Source: a virus. Taken from it: a stretch of DNA of 35,700 nt. Position numbers and translations under genes: made by a program. Shown here piece after piece: positions 15,547 to 25,304 of the stretch; position 1 is the stretch's first letter; each line of letters opens with the position of its first letter. Below the pieces are notes generated by a model, which searched no databases, was not told where the DNA came from, and worked only from the letters and a program-made list of their open reading frames with translations. Location: IMG/VR virus record IMGVR_UViG_3300013117_000252, positions 1-35,700 of that record; one strand, 5' to 3'.

Positions 15547-17106
15547 ATGTCAAGAATTAAAGTGTTAATGACTAAAGAAGGTGAAGATTCTCAATTAGTT
15601 GATACGGTTGATATTGCTGGTTGGGTGGCTAATGGATATGCTGTTGATGGTGATTCGTGTAAGCCTTATTGTGATGTTTGTACATGGTTTGGCGATTCGC
15701 CTGGGTGTGCACTTAAAGATTCGACACCTGATTTGATTCAGGCGTTCCAGGATAACGAATTGAGAAAGTTCATGATTCTTGATTATGGCAAATATGCAAT
15801 GGAGACAACACAAAGGTTATTACTCACCTTTCCTATCGGTACGACTGTGTACGACACCGATTTTCAACAGTATTTTACTGGTGACGGATTCACTCAGGGT
15901 GGTGTTAATTCTCTTATTAAATATGGTCGCGTTGGTACAAACTCTATTAGCGGGTATATTGAATCTACAAATCAAACAGGCTTTTGGGATAGGACTTATC
16001 AGACAATCATGTCAGTTCCAACACATGTAACTCAAGTAAGAGTTATCTACAGGAATCTATCTCCAAACCCTGTTGTAATTTCCTCAACTGGAATAGCTTC
16101 ACATACTCTTATCGCAACAAAACCTGTCAATCCATTGCTTCCTGTTACCTTTAATGGGCTGCCATCTATCACTTGTGCACCTAGATTAAGACCTGATGTG
16201 GCTTCTTACAACATCTCTGATTGGATGGATTTAGAAACATTAGACAGGGGGGCAGACAACGAACTGGTATATATTAGAAGTTATGTACCAAACCAAGAGG
16301 TTAATGATGAGGTGTCGATGAGAGCAAATACTTCGCATCCCAAGGGTGACTGGGAAACGGGGTTAAACGATGCTAATGGTGTTATTATTGAATGTGGGTC
16401 TGATTCAGGAGACTCAGCAACAAACAATGCTGTTTCATTAACTACTAATGCTTTTGGCACTGTCGCTTTTGACCTTCAATATAGAACATCGGTAGAAGTC
16501 AAAACCCCATGTGCTATAGGCAATTCAATTACAAATGGAGATAATCTTTCAGATACTAAGATGCTGTCCCCTGTTCATTTCGCTTGTACTTCCATTACAA
16601 CAAAAGCCGCTCCATGGCAGGCGTGTAATAGAGGTACTTCGTCTCAGGTAACAAAATCATTTTTAAATAGACTTTCTGAGGCTTTTAAGTTAGATCCTGA
16701 CTGTATTATTTACTCTTCTTTTAGTCCTAATGATTTAGACGGTGGCAATCCCGATCAAGACAATATTGATGCAATAGAAGCAATGAAGCCTTTGGTTGAA
16801 TCAGCAATAATTGAGTGTAGGAAAATAGGGATGCCTCTTATTTTAAGTACTGGACTACCATTTGCTTGGTCTTTGGCTGTAGATGATGCACGAAAAGACT
16901 TCAACACGTGGATTAAAACGTTAACGGGCAGCGGGGTTTATGTAGTTGACTATGATTTATATCTTTCAGACGGAGCCAGTCCAGCAGCTATAAAAGTTGA
17001 GTATGCAGAGCCTGGTGGTCTACACCCAAACGAGGCAGGTTATAGGCTTATGGGTGAGACTCCATTAGTAGACGTGTTAAAAGTTGTTTTTAGTGCAGTG
17101 GTATAA
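15547..17106 (+). CDS. Tail-associated SGNH/GDSL-hydrolase-like protein
   Basis: The protein has 519 residues; AAAGGAGTAAA precedes the ATG. Residues 323-331 (AIGNSITNG) match SGNH block I with Ser327. SPND at 393-396 resembles block III, and GLHPNEAGY with His493 matches block V. These are the usual nucleophile, oxyanion Asn and catalytic His. The N-terminus has four cysteines (38, 42, 45, 54) in a short cluster, and residues 100-310 are beta-rich. Lying among tail-tip genes, it may de-esterify or deacetylate a surface glycan during adsorption. Substrate and activity are inferred. Confidence 0.65.
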   Translation: MSRIKVLMTKEGEDSQLVDTVDIAGWVANGYAVDGDSCKPYCDVCTWFGDSPGCALKDSTPDLIQAFQDNELRKFMILDYGKYAMETTQRLLLTFPIGTTVYDTDFQQYFTGDGFTQGGVNSLIKYGRVGTNSISGYIESTNQTGFWDRTYQTIMSVPTHVTQVRVIYRNLSPNPVVISSTGIASHTLIATKPVNPLLPVTFNGLPSITCAPRLRPDVASYNISDWMDLETLDRGADNELVYIRSYVPNQEVNDEVSMRANTSHPKGDWETGLNDANGVIIECGSDSGDSATNNAVSLTTNAFGTVAFDLQYRTSVEVKTPCAIGNSITNGDNLSDTKMLSPVHFACTSITTKAAPWQACNRGTSSQVTKSFLNRLSEAFKLDPDCIIYSSFSPNDLDGGNPDQDNIDAIEAMKPLVESAIIECRKIGMPLILSTGLPFAWSLAVDDARKDFNTWIKTLTGSGVYVVDYDLYLSDGASPAAIKVEYAEPGGLHPNEAGYRLMGETPLVDVLKVVFSAVV

Positions 17107-17978
17107 TGGCTGAGCACCAAATACAATTCGACAGCAGAACTCCACACAATCCACCAGCAGTAAATAAGCTGGTGGATTGTACTGTGGTTTTCCCGGTTTC
17201 AAATAAAATTAAACTTGGCATGGTAAAGAGCAAATTATCAGGCGGTAAAATATCGTGGCGTGATATGGGTGATAAGTATGATAATTATACTGCTACTTTT
17301 AACATAGAAGTAGATCAGGCAAACTCTGAAGTGCTCCACCAAGAATTAAAATTACCAGATAGGCCTAAATTTACAGAAACTGGCTATGTCGGAGTATTCC
17401 CATTTACACCATTGCTTGACTATGAAGACGAAGGTGAAATTTCTTTTGTGTTAGAAAGTGCTACTGAAAAAACCAAAGCAGATGATTATGGAAATATAAA
17501 TAAATTCCAATTAAAAGCAATTCCAGCATATAAGAACATTTACAGTGTCCTTGCTAGATTACCAGGAAGCGAAACACCTTGCTATTTGGCTCGTACTTCA
17601 TGGAGTCTTGATTCTATGAATTTACCTTTTCCAGAAAATGATTTTGATTTAACTCTTAATGAAGTTCAAAATGGCAATCCTTTAAATGGTAATTATAGTG
17701 CTGTTGATCGTGAGGAGGTTCCATTTTTAGAAGAAAACACTTTTACAGTTAAGACAGATTTAGAAGCTTCAATTAAATTCCTTAATCTCCTTACTACTAA
17801 AAGAGATGGAGTTTATACAATGACAACCCCCTCAATATTTGCTCCTTTTGGGCAGCTATATAAAGATAATTCCGTGTTTGAGGTTATAATATCTGATGAG
17901 GAGATTGATGTTGTTCACGCTCTTTACAATGAGGTGAGAATTACTGTTAAATTGCAATTAGTTGGAGTAATTTCATAA
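17106..17978 (+). CDS. Probable distal tail protein
   Basis: The protein has 290 residues; its start overlaps the previous stop by one base, and its stop overlaps the next start. It is beta-rich with no transmembrane segment. Its position between tape measure and large hub protein and its size fit a distal tail (Dit-like) protein that opens the tail tip. I do not recognise a Dit signature, so the call is by context. Confidence 0.45.
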   Translation: MAEHQIQFDSRTPHNPPAVNKLVDCTVVFPVSNKIKLGMVKSKLSGGKISWRDMGDKYDNYTATFNIEVDQANSEVLHQELKLPDRPKFTETGYVGVFPFTPLLDYEDEGEISFVLESATEKTKADDYGNINKFQLKAIPAYKNIYSVLARLPGSETPCYLARTSWSLDSMNLPFPENDFDLTLNEVQNGNPLNGNYSAVDREEVPFLEENTFTVKTDLEASIKFLNLLTTKRDGVYTMTTPSIFAPFGQLYKDNSVFEVIISDEEIDVVHALYNEVRITVKLQLVGVIS

Positions 17979-20900
17979 TGGCTTATAATGATCGTTTAGT
18001 TATTGGTGTAGAGATAAGTATAAAATCATCTATTGATAACGATCCTTCTATAGGATTATACGATGGAGTTTTACGTTTTACTGAATCATCAAGTACAATA
18101 AACGGTAAGCCAGCTCTTCAAGGTGTACTTTCTAAAAAGTGGGTATCTTCTATTTCTAAGTCTGTAGATATAAGAAGAGTTGGGAACTATGCAACTCTAA
18201 ACAATATCACTTTAAATATCAGTAATAATTTTGGATTAATTGAAGAGTTAAAAACTTTAGACCTCTCTATTTCAAGTGAAAAAGTAACTATAATTTATGA
18301 TTATGATTATTTCGGTGGTTCATTAAGCGGTAAATTTTACACTGGGATAGTAACCAGTGTAGACCCTCAATTTGACCTAATGACCATAAAAACAGAATCA
18401 CTATCAAAAGGCTACGAATCACCAGCTTCTTATTTGATACCTGATACTGATATTTATAAGCCTGTTTTTATTGGTCCTGCAAATAGTGACAATACAGAGT
18501 TTATTGAAAAAGCAAAAGGTGTATATGTTGATAATGGCAGTGAAGATATACTGCACCCAAGTTTTGAAGATTTACTTATATGGAAAGTGAATGAGTCTTT
18601 TTACGATCATTTAAGAGTTTCATGTGTCAATAAAAGTTTAACTGCTTTCCAGATGATAACATATTTGGAATTGTTAGAAAATAGTGAAATACCTGTTTAT
18701 GTAGAAGTGATAAATGGCAGTGGTGAAGGTGAAATATTCCCATTTAATCCGAATGGGAGCAATCAGGTTGATGGCTCTCCATCCTCAATAGTAACTTATT
18801 TAGGATCATTTGTCCAGGGAATACTTGTAGCTGGAACTCAAAATAAAACTGTTGATGGAATTATTGGAGAAGAATACGAAAAATATGACACACTGGTAGA
18901 TTCATCTCTTGATGGTTATGAATACAGTTTAGTAAAATTTATTACTCTTGACAAATTCGTACAAATGGATGGTTTTCCTAATACTCGCTATGGCTATGCT
19001 GGAGAATCTTTTATATATGATGAGGATGCAGGATTTTTAGAGGCTCCTGAGTATGGCGGAGGCTTCACAAACGTAAAAGACAAGATGATTCAGAGCAACG
19101 AAAAGGGTGAGCGCGATATTTCACTAGGAACATTTGATACTGATACTGTGCCTGTCTCTTTAAAGTGGGCCGAACCTGATGATATTGAAGGTTTGGTTGT
19201 TGATGATTTTCCAGCAGAACTTCAACCTTTTTTCGTATTTGAAGACTCTTTACACAAAGGTAATTCTGTATGGTCTGAAGAATCAGGCGGAACTTTTATA
19301 GTTGATACCGATCCTGAAGCGTCACTTTCTCTGATTATTGATAAAGATGTATCTACAAATTACAACGCGAGAAATTACAGTATAGGCAATGACAATATTA
19401 CAAAAAGTTCCTGTTTATTTAAAATCGGTATGCCAGAGTTTTCAAAAAAACCATCATCTCTATACTTCACTTCATCTATTATTTTAGAAGCTACAAATTC
19501 AAGTAGTACACGTGTTGGAGTTGGAAAATACATCGCTCTAATAGTTAACACCTTTCGAGGTTGGGAGGTTGTAGACTATAAATATATTGATGATATGAGT
19601 AATACAGATGGGAATGATCCAAGTGCACCGGGTGGTTCTAATTATTTCGTTAGAAATTTATATCCACCAAATGCAGGTAATCCGATTGACATATCAGATA
19701 TCAGAAAAAATTATGACTACGTAACACCGAATCTCACTGATAAATTAATGAATTCTGATATGCTTACAAGAAAAGATTCTCTAATATTTGATGTTGAGGA
19801 CTATATATTTGACAATCAATCAAGTTTCTTTTTAGCTGTTGGTGCCATTGGTACGGGCTTTGTTACTATGGGCAATATTGACCTAACAATAGAAGAGATT
19901 TCTTTTTCTGGACAATATGAAATTCAAGCTTCAAAAACCTCTTTTGACTATGTCGGCCGTGCTTTTGATGGTGGATTTATCACAAGAGATCAACCTAATG
20001 ATTATGGTAATTTATTTTATGATCATATTTGTAGGCTTCAAAATTTAAGTGTTCACGGAATAAATAAGCCTAATAATGGATGGGGCTCTGAGTATCCAAG
20101 TGTTTTGTCTTGGTCTGACTATGTAGACTCATCTGTAAATTATGGTGGAACTAACAATCCAGAGCTTGCACCAAATGCAAAAATAGAGGGCCAAAAGCTC
20201 ACATATAACGAGATGAATACTAAAGCTATGAAAAAGGAGCTTAGTAAATTAATGTGGGCAATGGGAACTATTAGCGATAACGGAATAGAGAAAATATTTC
20301 CTATGATTCCGGCAATAACTGCAGATGATGGTTTTTTGGTCCAGTATTTCGATATAAAAGATAGTATTAAATTTTCTAAAACTCTCTTTGTAGATATCTT
20401 TTGTCAGGGGACTATACAATACAATTATGATGAAAATTCCAAAACTTATAGAAATAGTATCTCTATTTCAAATGTAGACAACCCTGTATATTCTGAAACT
20501 TTCGTTGCTGGTGTTAGTGATCCTGTTGTTGCTAATGACCTTTGGGCTCTTGGACATAAATTACACGAAACATATAAAATAATAAATACTCTTCCTGATG
20601 AAATAGGGCAAGTAAAATTAATAAAAGATGAGGCTGGAGCACTCAGTTATTTTCAAGATTTATTTGCATGGCAGGGGGTCAGATATGATGAGATACAAGA
20701 AGGATTGGTGGTTGATGAACGATATGATGCTACTTTCAAAATTGGATTAGATGTTTATATAAAAAACAGCCTTGGTCATGGCTCTAAAATAAGAATGGAC
20801 ATACCAACAATTACCACCGGGCCAACAGATTATCATAAAGGCATTATCACAAATCTATCAATAGACATCAGCGATAAACCAACAGTTTCAATTACTGCAG

Positions 20901-21031
20901 CAATGAGAGGCAATATTACACCAGGTGGAGATATAACAATAATAGATACAATTACTGAGGGTGAAGGTTTTGTAGATACAATAACTGAAGATGCGACAAA
21001 TTTAGACACAATAACTGAGGGAGCGGAATAA
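17978..21031 (+). CDS. Large tail-tip / hub protein
   Basis: The protein has 1017 residues. It is beta-rich and acidic, with many Tyr/Asp/Asn residues and segments such as FYTGIVTSVDPQFDLMTIKT that resemble hub domains of tail-tip (Tal-like) proteins. The C-terminus carries three short repeats, DTITEGEGFV, DTITEDATNL and DTITEGAE, possibly a docking or flexible linker to the fibre encoded next. Gene order supports a role at the tail tip. No lysozyme domain was seen. Confidence 0.55.
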   Translation: MAYNDRLVIGVEISIKSSIDNDPSIGLYDGVLRFTESSSTINGKPALQGVLSKKWVSSISKSVDIRRVGNYATLNNITLNISNNFGLIEELKTLDLSISSEKVTIIYDYDYFGGSLSGKFYTGIVTSVDPQFDLMTIKTESLSKGYESPASYLIPDTDIYKPVFIGPANSDNTEFIEKAKGVYVDNGSEDILHPSFEDLLIWKVNESFYDHLRVSCVNKSLTAFQMITYLELLENSEIPVYVEVINGSGEGEIFPFNPNGSNQVDGSPSSIVTYLGSFVQGILVAGTQNKTVDGIIGEEYEKYDTLVDSSLDGYEYSLVKFITLDKFVQMDGFPNTRYGYAGESFIYDEDAGFLEAPEYGGGFTNVKDKMIQSNEKGERDISLGTFDTDTVPVSLKWAEPDDIEGLVVDDFPAELQPFFVFEDSLHKGNSVWSEESGGTFIVDTDPEASLSLIIDKDVSTNYNARNYSIGNDNITKSSCLFKIGMPEFSKKPSSLYFTSSIILEATNSSSTRVGVGKYIALIVNTFRGWEVVDYKYIDDMSNTDGNDPSAPGGSNYFVRNLYPPNAGNPIDISDIRKNYDYVTPNLTDKLMNSDMLTRKDSLIFDVEDYIFDNQSSFFLAVGAIGTGFVTMGNIDLTIEEISFSGQYEIQASKTSFDYVGRAFDGGFITRDQPNDYGNLFYDHICRLQNLSVHGINKPNNGWGSEYPSVLSWSDYVDSSVNYGGTNNPELAPNAKIEGQKLTYNEMNTKAMKKELSKLMWAMGTISDNGIEKIFPMIPAITADDGFLVQYFDIKDSIKFSKTLFVDIFCQGTIQYNYDENSKTYRNSISISNVDNPVYSETFVAGVSDPVVANDLWALGHKLHETYKIINTLPDEIGQVKLIKDEAGALSYFQDLFAWQGVRYDEIQEGLVVDERYDATFKIGLDVYIKNSLGHGSKIRMDIPTITTGPTDYHKGIITNLSIDISDKPTVSITAAMRGNITPGGDITIIDTITEGEGFVDTITEDATNLDTITEGAE

Positions 21032-23875
21032 ATGAAAAAATTATTATTACTAATTTTAGTATTACTGGTATTCAGCGTTGAATCAGCCAATACAAATGCA
21101 AATGTAAAAAGATTAATGGGCAATTGGACAGTTTCCGAGATATTCCCAAAGCTTATTAATAATCAGTGGGGGGCTGCCCTTGCTGATTCAGTTTTAGTGA
21201 TGAGATATAACGATACTGTTTATACTCTTCCATTTTCCGGAACTGATACACTGCCGATAATAAAATTTGCAGATGCTTTTGTGGAGTGTAATTCTGATGG
21301 GACTATAACTATATCTCCAAATGATGCGAATAAAACAACTGTTGTTAGCGGTGTTGAAGTTATAGATGTTGGATTGTTGAGGATTGTTTCTTCAGAAAAC
21401 GAAGGTGAGATAGTATTTGCAAATACAAATAATTTAGACGAATCTTACCTAAACTTAAAAGGGAAAACTGGAGGGTTTGACCTTTGGAGGACGATTACCA
21501 GTAACAACACCATTATTGATTTGTACAAAGGTGCCTATATCACTTACCTCAAAAAAGAGGATAGTTTAGGGATTGAAAGGGGGCGCTTTGGGATAAGTGA
21601 TTTTTCAACAGGCATGCAGTCTGGAACCTCTTTAATTACAGCTGAGCATGACGGTGGTATAATTCTAACACCTACAGTTGAATCAGGTGTAAATCCTGTT
21701 TCTATAGATGGTGTGCCGATGATTAAACCGTCTACACCAGATAATACAATGTTCATTGCTCCTTCTGGCAATCCTTCATCTGGAACGGTTGCTTCTCTTC
21801 AGCAATCAACTATTAATCTGGCAGTAGATAAAGATGGTGATAACTCAAATATTAATATTGTTCCTACTTCGTTCGCTTATGAGGTTGAAGAGCAAATAAT
21901 GATTAGTGCTTCTTCTACCGGATCAGCATATTTAAAATCTCCTAATGGTAGAAATACGATTGATGTTAATAATACTCTTTGCTCTAATACTAACGATACT
22001 GCCACATATAATGCAGATGTCACCAACACAGCAACAGTCAATAAGAATATTCTTGAAAGTAGATTAATCACAGCCCCATTAAGAAAAATTGTAAAAGGAT
22101 ATACAGAACCATATACAATTATTTCCACTTTCGACAATCCAACCAGAACCATTTCAATCACCAGTACTACGGATACAGTTGAGTTTTATTCAGGAGGCAA
22201 TCTTTTTCGTTATCCTAATGGTGATCCGGCTTTGTCGTACCAGGTACCCAACCTAAATCAATGGGTGTGGACGTACCAGGATAGCACAGGTGCTTTCCAA
22301 AGTGAGACTAGCGTATCTATTAATTCCATAAGGAATTATAATTTAGGCCCCTTTATGCGATACGATGTTGCATTAGGTCAATCAATAGCCACTGTAAACA
22401 GAATTGAAGCATCACAGGCTAACGAGATTGAAAACGAGGCCTCATATGAAACGAAGTCGCTTATTGCTAATGAGGCGGTATTGTTCACCGGTTCAGTTGG
22501 CAGTAATTCAATAGGCCATTCTGGAGGAGTGTATTACACTTCACGGGATAAGAGATTTGAGTTTATCGCTGTAGATAGTAGTGCTAAAACATGGGTAAAA
22601 TACTATCAGGACTCTCTTGATGATGCTGGTAAAAACTGGGTAATGGCTTCTCAAACTGGTTCAGGTGTTCCGTATTTTACAGATGTTGAGTTGGGGATTG
22701 GTGCCACCGGGAGACTAGTTTATGACTCTCTGGTTAATGGTTATTTCAAAATTGCAATTGTACCGGTAAATGACTATGTTGCATGTCATTTTTTTGTAGC
22801 CGATGGTGCCACACAAAACGTATTGTCTATAATGGGCCAAGAGGTATATAACTCTGTTCAAGATGCGCGAGACGGTATAGGGGGTGAGAGAACTGGTCTT
22901 ATAATAGATAGCGATGTTTTCCGCGATGCTGCCATAGTTGGATCATGTATTTTCAAAGCTAATGGAACATTGCAGTACATAGACCCAACTCTATTAACAT
23001 TGTTTGATTATCCTGTTGGGGGGATTGCGACAGGAATATCAGCGGGTCCAGGTTCTCAAAATCTCAGCCAAGTTTTACAAACTGGAAATGATGGGGGTGA
23101 TTTAGATATAGTAAATGTGAGCGGAATATCTGTAGGTACATCAATTTTACAAACAACTTCAGTATTTACCCCTGTAGAAATGGAAGGCGGAACCGTTGCG
23201 GGTAGATCAGATATAGCCAGTTTGGATATGTGGAGTAATACGTATTTCGATGGTGCTTATAAACATATAATGGATGGCAGGTCTATAAGAAATGTAATTG
23301 ATCCAGTTTCGGGATTCTTGGTTCAGAATTCAGCATCTGGAACCGCTGATAATTCTTTTTCATGGGCAACAATATATCAATTAGATCACAATGGAATAGC
23401 GACGCTTCCTGCTTCTACAACCACCAACATAACTGCAGCAGGGGCAAAAGCCGTTGCAACTACTGAATGGGTAGATACTGCAATAGTCAACTCTTTACAA
23501 TTATCGCTTACTTTTGGGAGAGAAGGCTTTGCAGGCGGTTATGGTGGCGGGACTGCGTGGATACCATATACCAGATGGACCGAAGATAATGCAACTCTTC
23601 AAGCCGGATCTGGTGTAATAGTTGCCCTAAACAGTAAAATAACTTCAGCAACTTTTCAATTTGATGCAATGGCAGATAATGCGACAGCGTATTATAGGAT
23701 TAACGGGGGTACTCCCGTATCTCTTGGTACTGTAACTTCTGCAACTTTGCACAATACATTTTATCCATTAAGTATCAATGTATCTGCTGGTGATGAAGTG
23801 GAATTTGGCTTTAACGGTGCTTCTGGTAGCACTTATACAGGTTGTACCGTTACCACTTCAGTAAGACAACAATAA
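21032..23875 (+). CDS. Tail fibre / surface adhesin with a signal peptide
   Basis: The protein has 947 residues. Residues 1-20 are KK, a hydrophobic run (LLLLILVLLVFSVESA) and a likely Ala cleavage site, a textbook Sec signal and unusual for a tail fibre. The central part is beta-rich with Gly/Thr/Asn repeats. Near residues 805-822 it reads AAGAKAVATTEWVDTAI, a motif common near the C-terminal ends of phage tail fibres. The last 120 residues look like a beta-sandwich lectin (STYTGCTVTTSVRQQ at the end). Its start is immediately adjacent to the hub stop. A secreted protein is an alternative to a virion fibre. Confidence 0.7.
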   Translation: MKKLLLLILVLLVFSVESANTNANVKRLMGNWTVSEIFPKLINNQWGAALADSVLVMRYNDTVYTLPFSGTDTLPIIKFADAFVECNSDGTITISPNDANKTTVVSGVEVIDVGLLRIVSSENEGEIVFANTNNLDESYLNLKGKTGGFDLWRTITSNNTIIDLYKGAYITYLKKEDSLGIERGRFGISDFSTGMQSGTSLITAEHDGGIILTPTVESGVNPVSIDGVPMIKPSTPDNTMFIAPSGNPSSGTVASLQQSTINLAVDKDGDNSNINIVPTSFAYEVEEQIMISASSTGSAYLKSPNGRNTIDVNNTLCSNTNDTATYNADVTNTATVNKNILESRLITAPLRKIVKGYTEPYTIISTFDNPTRTISITSTTDTVEFYSGGNLFRYPNGDPALSYQVPNLNQWVWTYQDSTGAFQSETSVSINSIRNYNLGPFMRYDVALGQSIATVNRIEASQANEIENEASYETKSLIANEAVLFTGSVGSNSIGHSGGVYYTSRDKRFEFIAVDSSAKTWVKYYQDSLDDAGKNWVMASQTGSGVPYFTDVELGIGATGRLVYDSLVNGYFKIAIVPVNDYVACHFFVADGATQNVLSIMGQEVYNSVQDARDGIGGERTGLIIDSDVFRDAAIVGSCIFKANGTLQYIDPTLLTLFDYPVGGIATGISAGPGSQNLSQVLQTGNDGGDLDIVNVSGISVGTSILQTTSVFTPVEMEGGTVAGRSDIASLDMWSNTYFDGAYKHIMDGRSIRNVIDPVSGFLVQNSASGTADNSFSWATIYQLDHNGIATLPASTTTNITAAGAKAVATTEWVDTAIVNSLQLSLTFGREGFAGGYGGGTAWIPYTRWTEDNATLQAGSGVIVALNSKITSATFQFDAMADNATAYYRINGGTPVSLGTVTSATLHNTFYPLSINVSAGDEVEFGFNGASGSTYTGCTVTTSVRQQ

Positions 23876-23893
23876 TTTAACAAAAGAGGAATC

Positions 23894-24151
23894 ATGAACA
23901 AAAAAAGGACAACATTTTTAGTCACATTGCTCACTGCTGTTATTTTATATGGTATGGGTAAGATAGGAGATCATTTTTTTGATGGTCCTACTATATCCGA
24001 GCAACTTCAAACAATAATAGCGTCTCAAAATGAGACCAAAGTAAGATCTCTTAAAAATGAGTCAGATGTTGCAAGTAATGCAAAAGATATAGGCGAGAAT
24101 AAGATTGAAATCAAATCAAATACTAAATTATTTATGAGGTTGCTGAAATGA
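23894..24151 (+). CDS. Small membrane protein, holin-type candidate
   Basis: The protein has 85 residues; AAAGAGGAATC precedes the ATG. After MNKKR, residues 7-24 form one membrane helix (TTFLVTLLTAVILYGMGK). The remainder is a soluble, charged helix. A one-helix protein at the head of the lysis region may be a holin or an accessory of the XhlA type. Single-helix architecture alone does not prove it. The stop overlaps the next start by four bases. Confidence 0.5.
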   Translation: MNKKRTTFLVTLLTAVILYGMGKIGDHFFDGPTISEQLQTIIASQNETKVRSLKNESDVASNAKDIGENKIEIKSNTKLFMRLLK

Positions 24152-24756
24152 AAATACAATCAATAACGCAAAAGGGGGAGTTTATAAAATTCCCTCTTCA
24201 AAAAGAGAGATATGATGAACAGAGGATATTTTTTAAAGAAAATTATGGTAAAGATCTCCCTTTTCGGCATGAAATACCTTTTTCTTATAAACAAATATTC
24301 TATGTTTTGACTTCACATGTAGAAGTAGAAGTTACTAGCGATTTATATATCGATACATTTTATTTTGAACCTGGTTTTGTTTGGGATATTATGAGCATTC
24401 CTTTGCCAATAAGGGGTAAGCGTCCTTGGTGGCTCTTGTTTCTTGTTAAATTTCCAGACAATGATGATCCAAGAGGATATATCCCTTCAGCTTGTCATGA
24501 TGGTTTAGGAGCTGGTAGACTGCTAGAAGAACAGATATTAGAAGAAGGTTGTTCACGGCCCGCGCCAACAAAATCAGCATGGAAAGAGGGTAATGAATAT
24601 TTTAAAAAGCTCTGTATATTTGAAGGTATTAAGAAGGTGGTGGCCAACTTTCTCAAGCTGGGTGTAAATACTCGCTCTGTTGGTTGGAAAATGTATCGAG
24701 ATGGTAGAGGTTACGAATATTTAGTAAGATGCAAAATGAAAAGAGTGGTTAGATGA
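24148..24756 (+). CDS. DUF1353-like protein in the lysis region
   Basis: The protein has 202 residues. The segment GFVWDIMSIP near residues 75-84, then PSACHDGLG and a downstream GNEYFKKLCIFEGIKK, VGWKMYRDG match the DUF1353 pattern (G-x-x-WDxxSIP, A-x-x-HDxLY, F-x-x-L). This family is common near phage tail and lysis genes and has no established function that I know of. It overlaps both neighbours by four bases. Confidence 0.65.
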   Translation: MKIQSITQKGEFIKFPLQKERYDEQRIFFKENYGKDLPFRHEIPFSYKQIFYVLTSHVEVEVTSDLYIDTFYFEPGFVWDIMSIPLPIRGKRPWWLLFLVKFPDNDDPRGYIPSACHDGLGAGRLLEEQILEEGCSRPAPTKSAWKEGNEYFKKLCIFEGIKKVVANFLKLGVNTRSVGWKMYRDGRGYEYLVRCKMKRVVR

Positions 24757-25079
24757 AAATAGATATTGCAAATTTAGAGTTTATTAATCCTACATTAAGA
24801 ACTATCTGTACTGAAGTTGAAAAAGAGACAGGTGTAGAGCTCACTATTACCAGCTTATTTCGCATTGGAGACGATGGAGTCCACGGACAACTTCCATTAA
24901 GAGGGATTGATTTTAGGACTAAAAATATCGTAGTTGGTAGATTGCTTGAAAGTACAATTAATAAAAAATGGTCATATGACCCCAAAAGACCTAAGATGAA
25001 GTGCGCCCTTTTGCATGATGTAGGTCAAGGCCTGCATTTACATGTTCAAGTTCACCCTAACACTATTAGAGTTGACTAA
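24753..25079 (+). CDS. Small M15-like peptidase, probable endolysin
   Basis: The protein has 108 residues. GVHGQLPLRGIDFR (residues about 42-55) supplies His and Asp, and LHLHVQVHPN (about 93-102) the second His set; this is the Zn ligand layout of M15/DD-carboxypeptidase-like lysins. The family cuts peptides in peptidoglycan, here presumably for host lysis. No signal peptide or cell-wall-binding domain is present, so export would need the holin. It is the last gene before the terminator at 25139. Confidence 0.6.
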   Translation: MKIDIANLEFINPTLRTICTEVEKETGVELTITSLFRIGDDGVHGQLPLRGIDFRTKNIVVGRLLESTINKKWSYDPKRPKMKCALLHDVGQGLHLHVQVHPNTIRVD

Positions 25080-25138
25080 TCTAAAAACATTTTATATATT
25101 GATACTGTTCGTTAGTGGTGGTTAATGTGTGGATACCT

Positions 25139-25173
25139 TAAAGGCTTCATCTGTAAAAAGATGAGGCCTTTTT
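25139..25173 (+). terminator. Strong terminator ending the late region
   Basis: AAAGGCTTCATCT pairs with AGATGAGGCCTTT (one G-U pair) around GTAAAA and is followed by a T-run. It separates late genes from the block starting at the 25193 promoter-like element. Confidence 0.9.
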
Positions 25174-25192
25174 GTGTTTATTTGAAAATAAA

Positions 25193-25225
25193 TCGTGCCT
25201 TTTTATTAAACTTAAAGTATATTGA
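25193..25225 (+). promoter_or_regulatory. Conserved promoter-like element, copy 2
   Basis: TCGTGC, 8 variable bases and TAAACTTAAAGTATATTGA match copies 1 and 3 exactly outside the spacer; the ATTCGTAC tail of those copies is missing here. It lies directly between a terminator and an attC-like site, so it would transcribe the cassette ORF at 25305 and the downstream early/middle genes. Confidence 0.7.
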
Positions 25226-25233
25226 TATAGTAT

Positions 25234-25289
25234 TTAACGCGCCGTGTGGTGGGTGGAGGTACGACATCTTCACCAAACAGCAGGTTATG
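25234..25289 (+). repeat. attC-like site (site C)
   Basis: TTAACGCG at the left and GGTTATG at the right form the outer boxes, with GTGGTGGGTG and CACCAAAC as the inner pair. The loop GGGTGGAGGTACGACATC (25251-25268) is the exact reverse complement of 34306-34323 in site F. The next ORF's ribosome site follows within 12 bases. No ORF stops in its TAAC; the promoter-like element abuts it instead. Confidence 0.65.
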
Positions 25290-25304
25290 AATAAAGAGGT
25301 AATT

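Noticed and set aside
13555-15813. Minus-strand open frames across the tape measure and tail genes
   Set aside because: They lie entirely within strong + strand genes, lack ribosome sites and show low-complexity composition (Ser/Leu-rich), so they are antisense shadows.
20833-21123. Minus-strand open frame across the hub-fibre junction
   Set aside because: It is antisense to two well-supported genes and has no start signals or domain.
25081-25138. GTTAGTGGTGGTTAATG near 25110 as another attC-like site
   Set aside because: It contains GTTA and GTGGTGG, but no complementary TAAC arm lies at the right distance and it is not between two ORFs. It sits in the untranslated gap before a terminator.
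25125-25304. Start of the 25305 gene extended upstream to 25125
   Set aside because: The extension would be read through the terminator, the promoter-like element and attC-like site C, and has no ribosome site.
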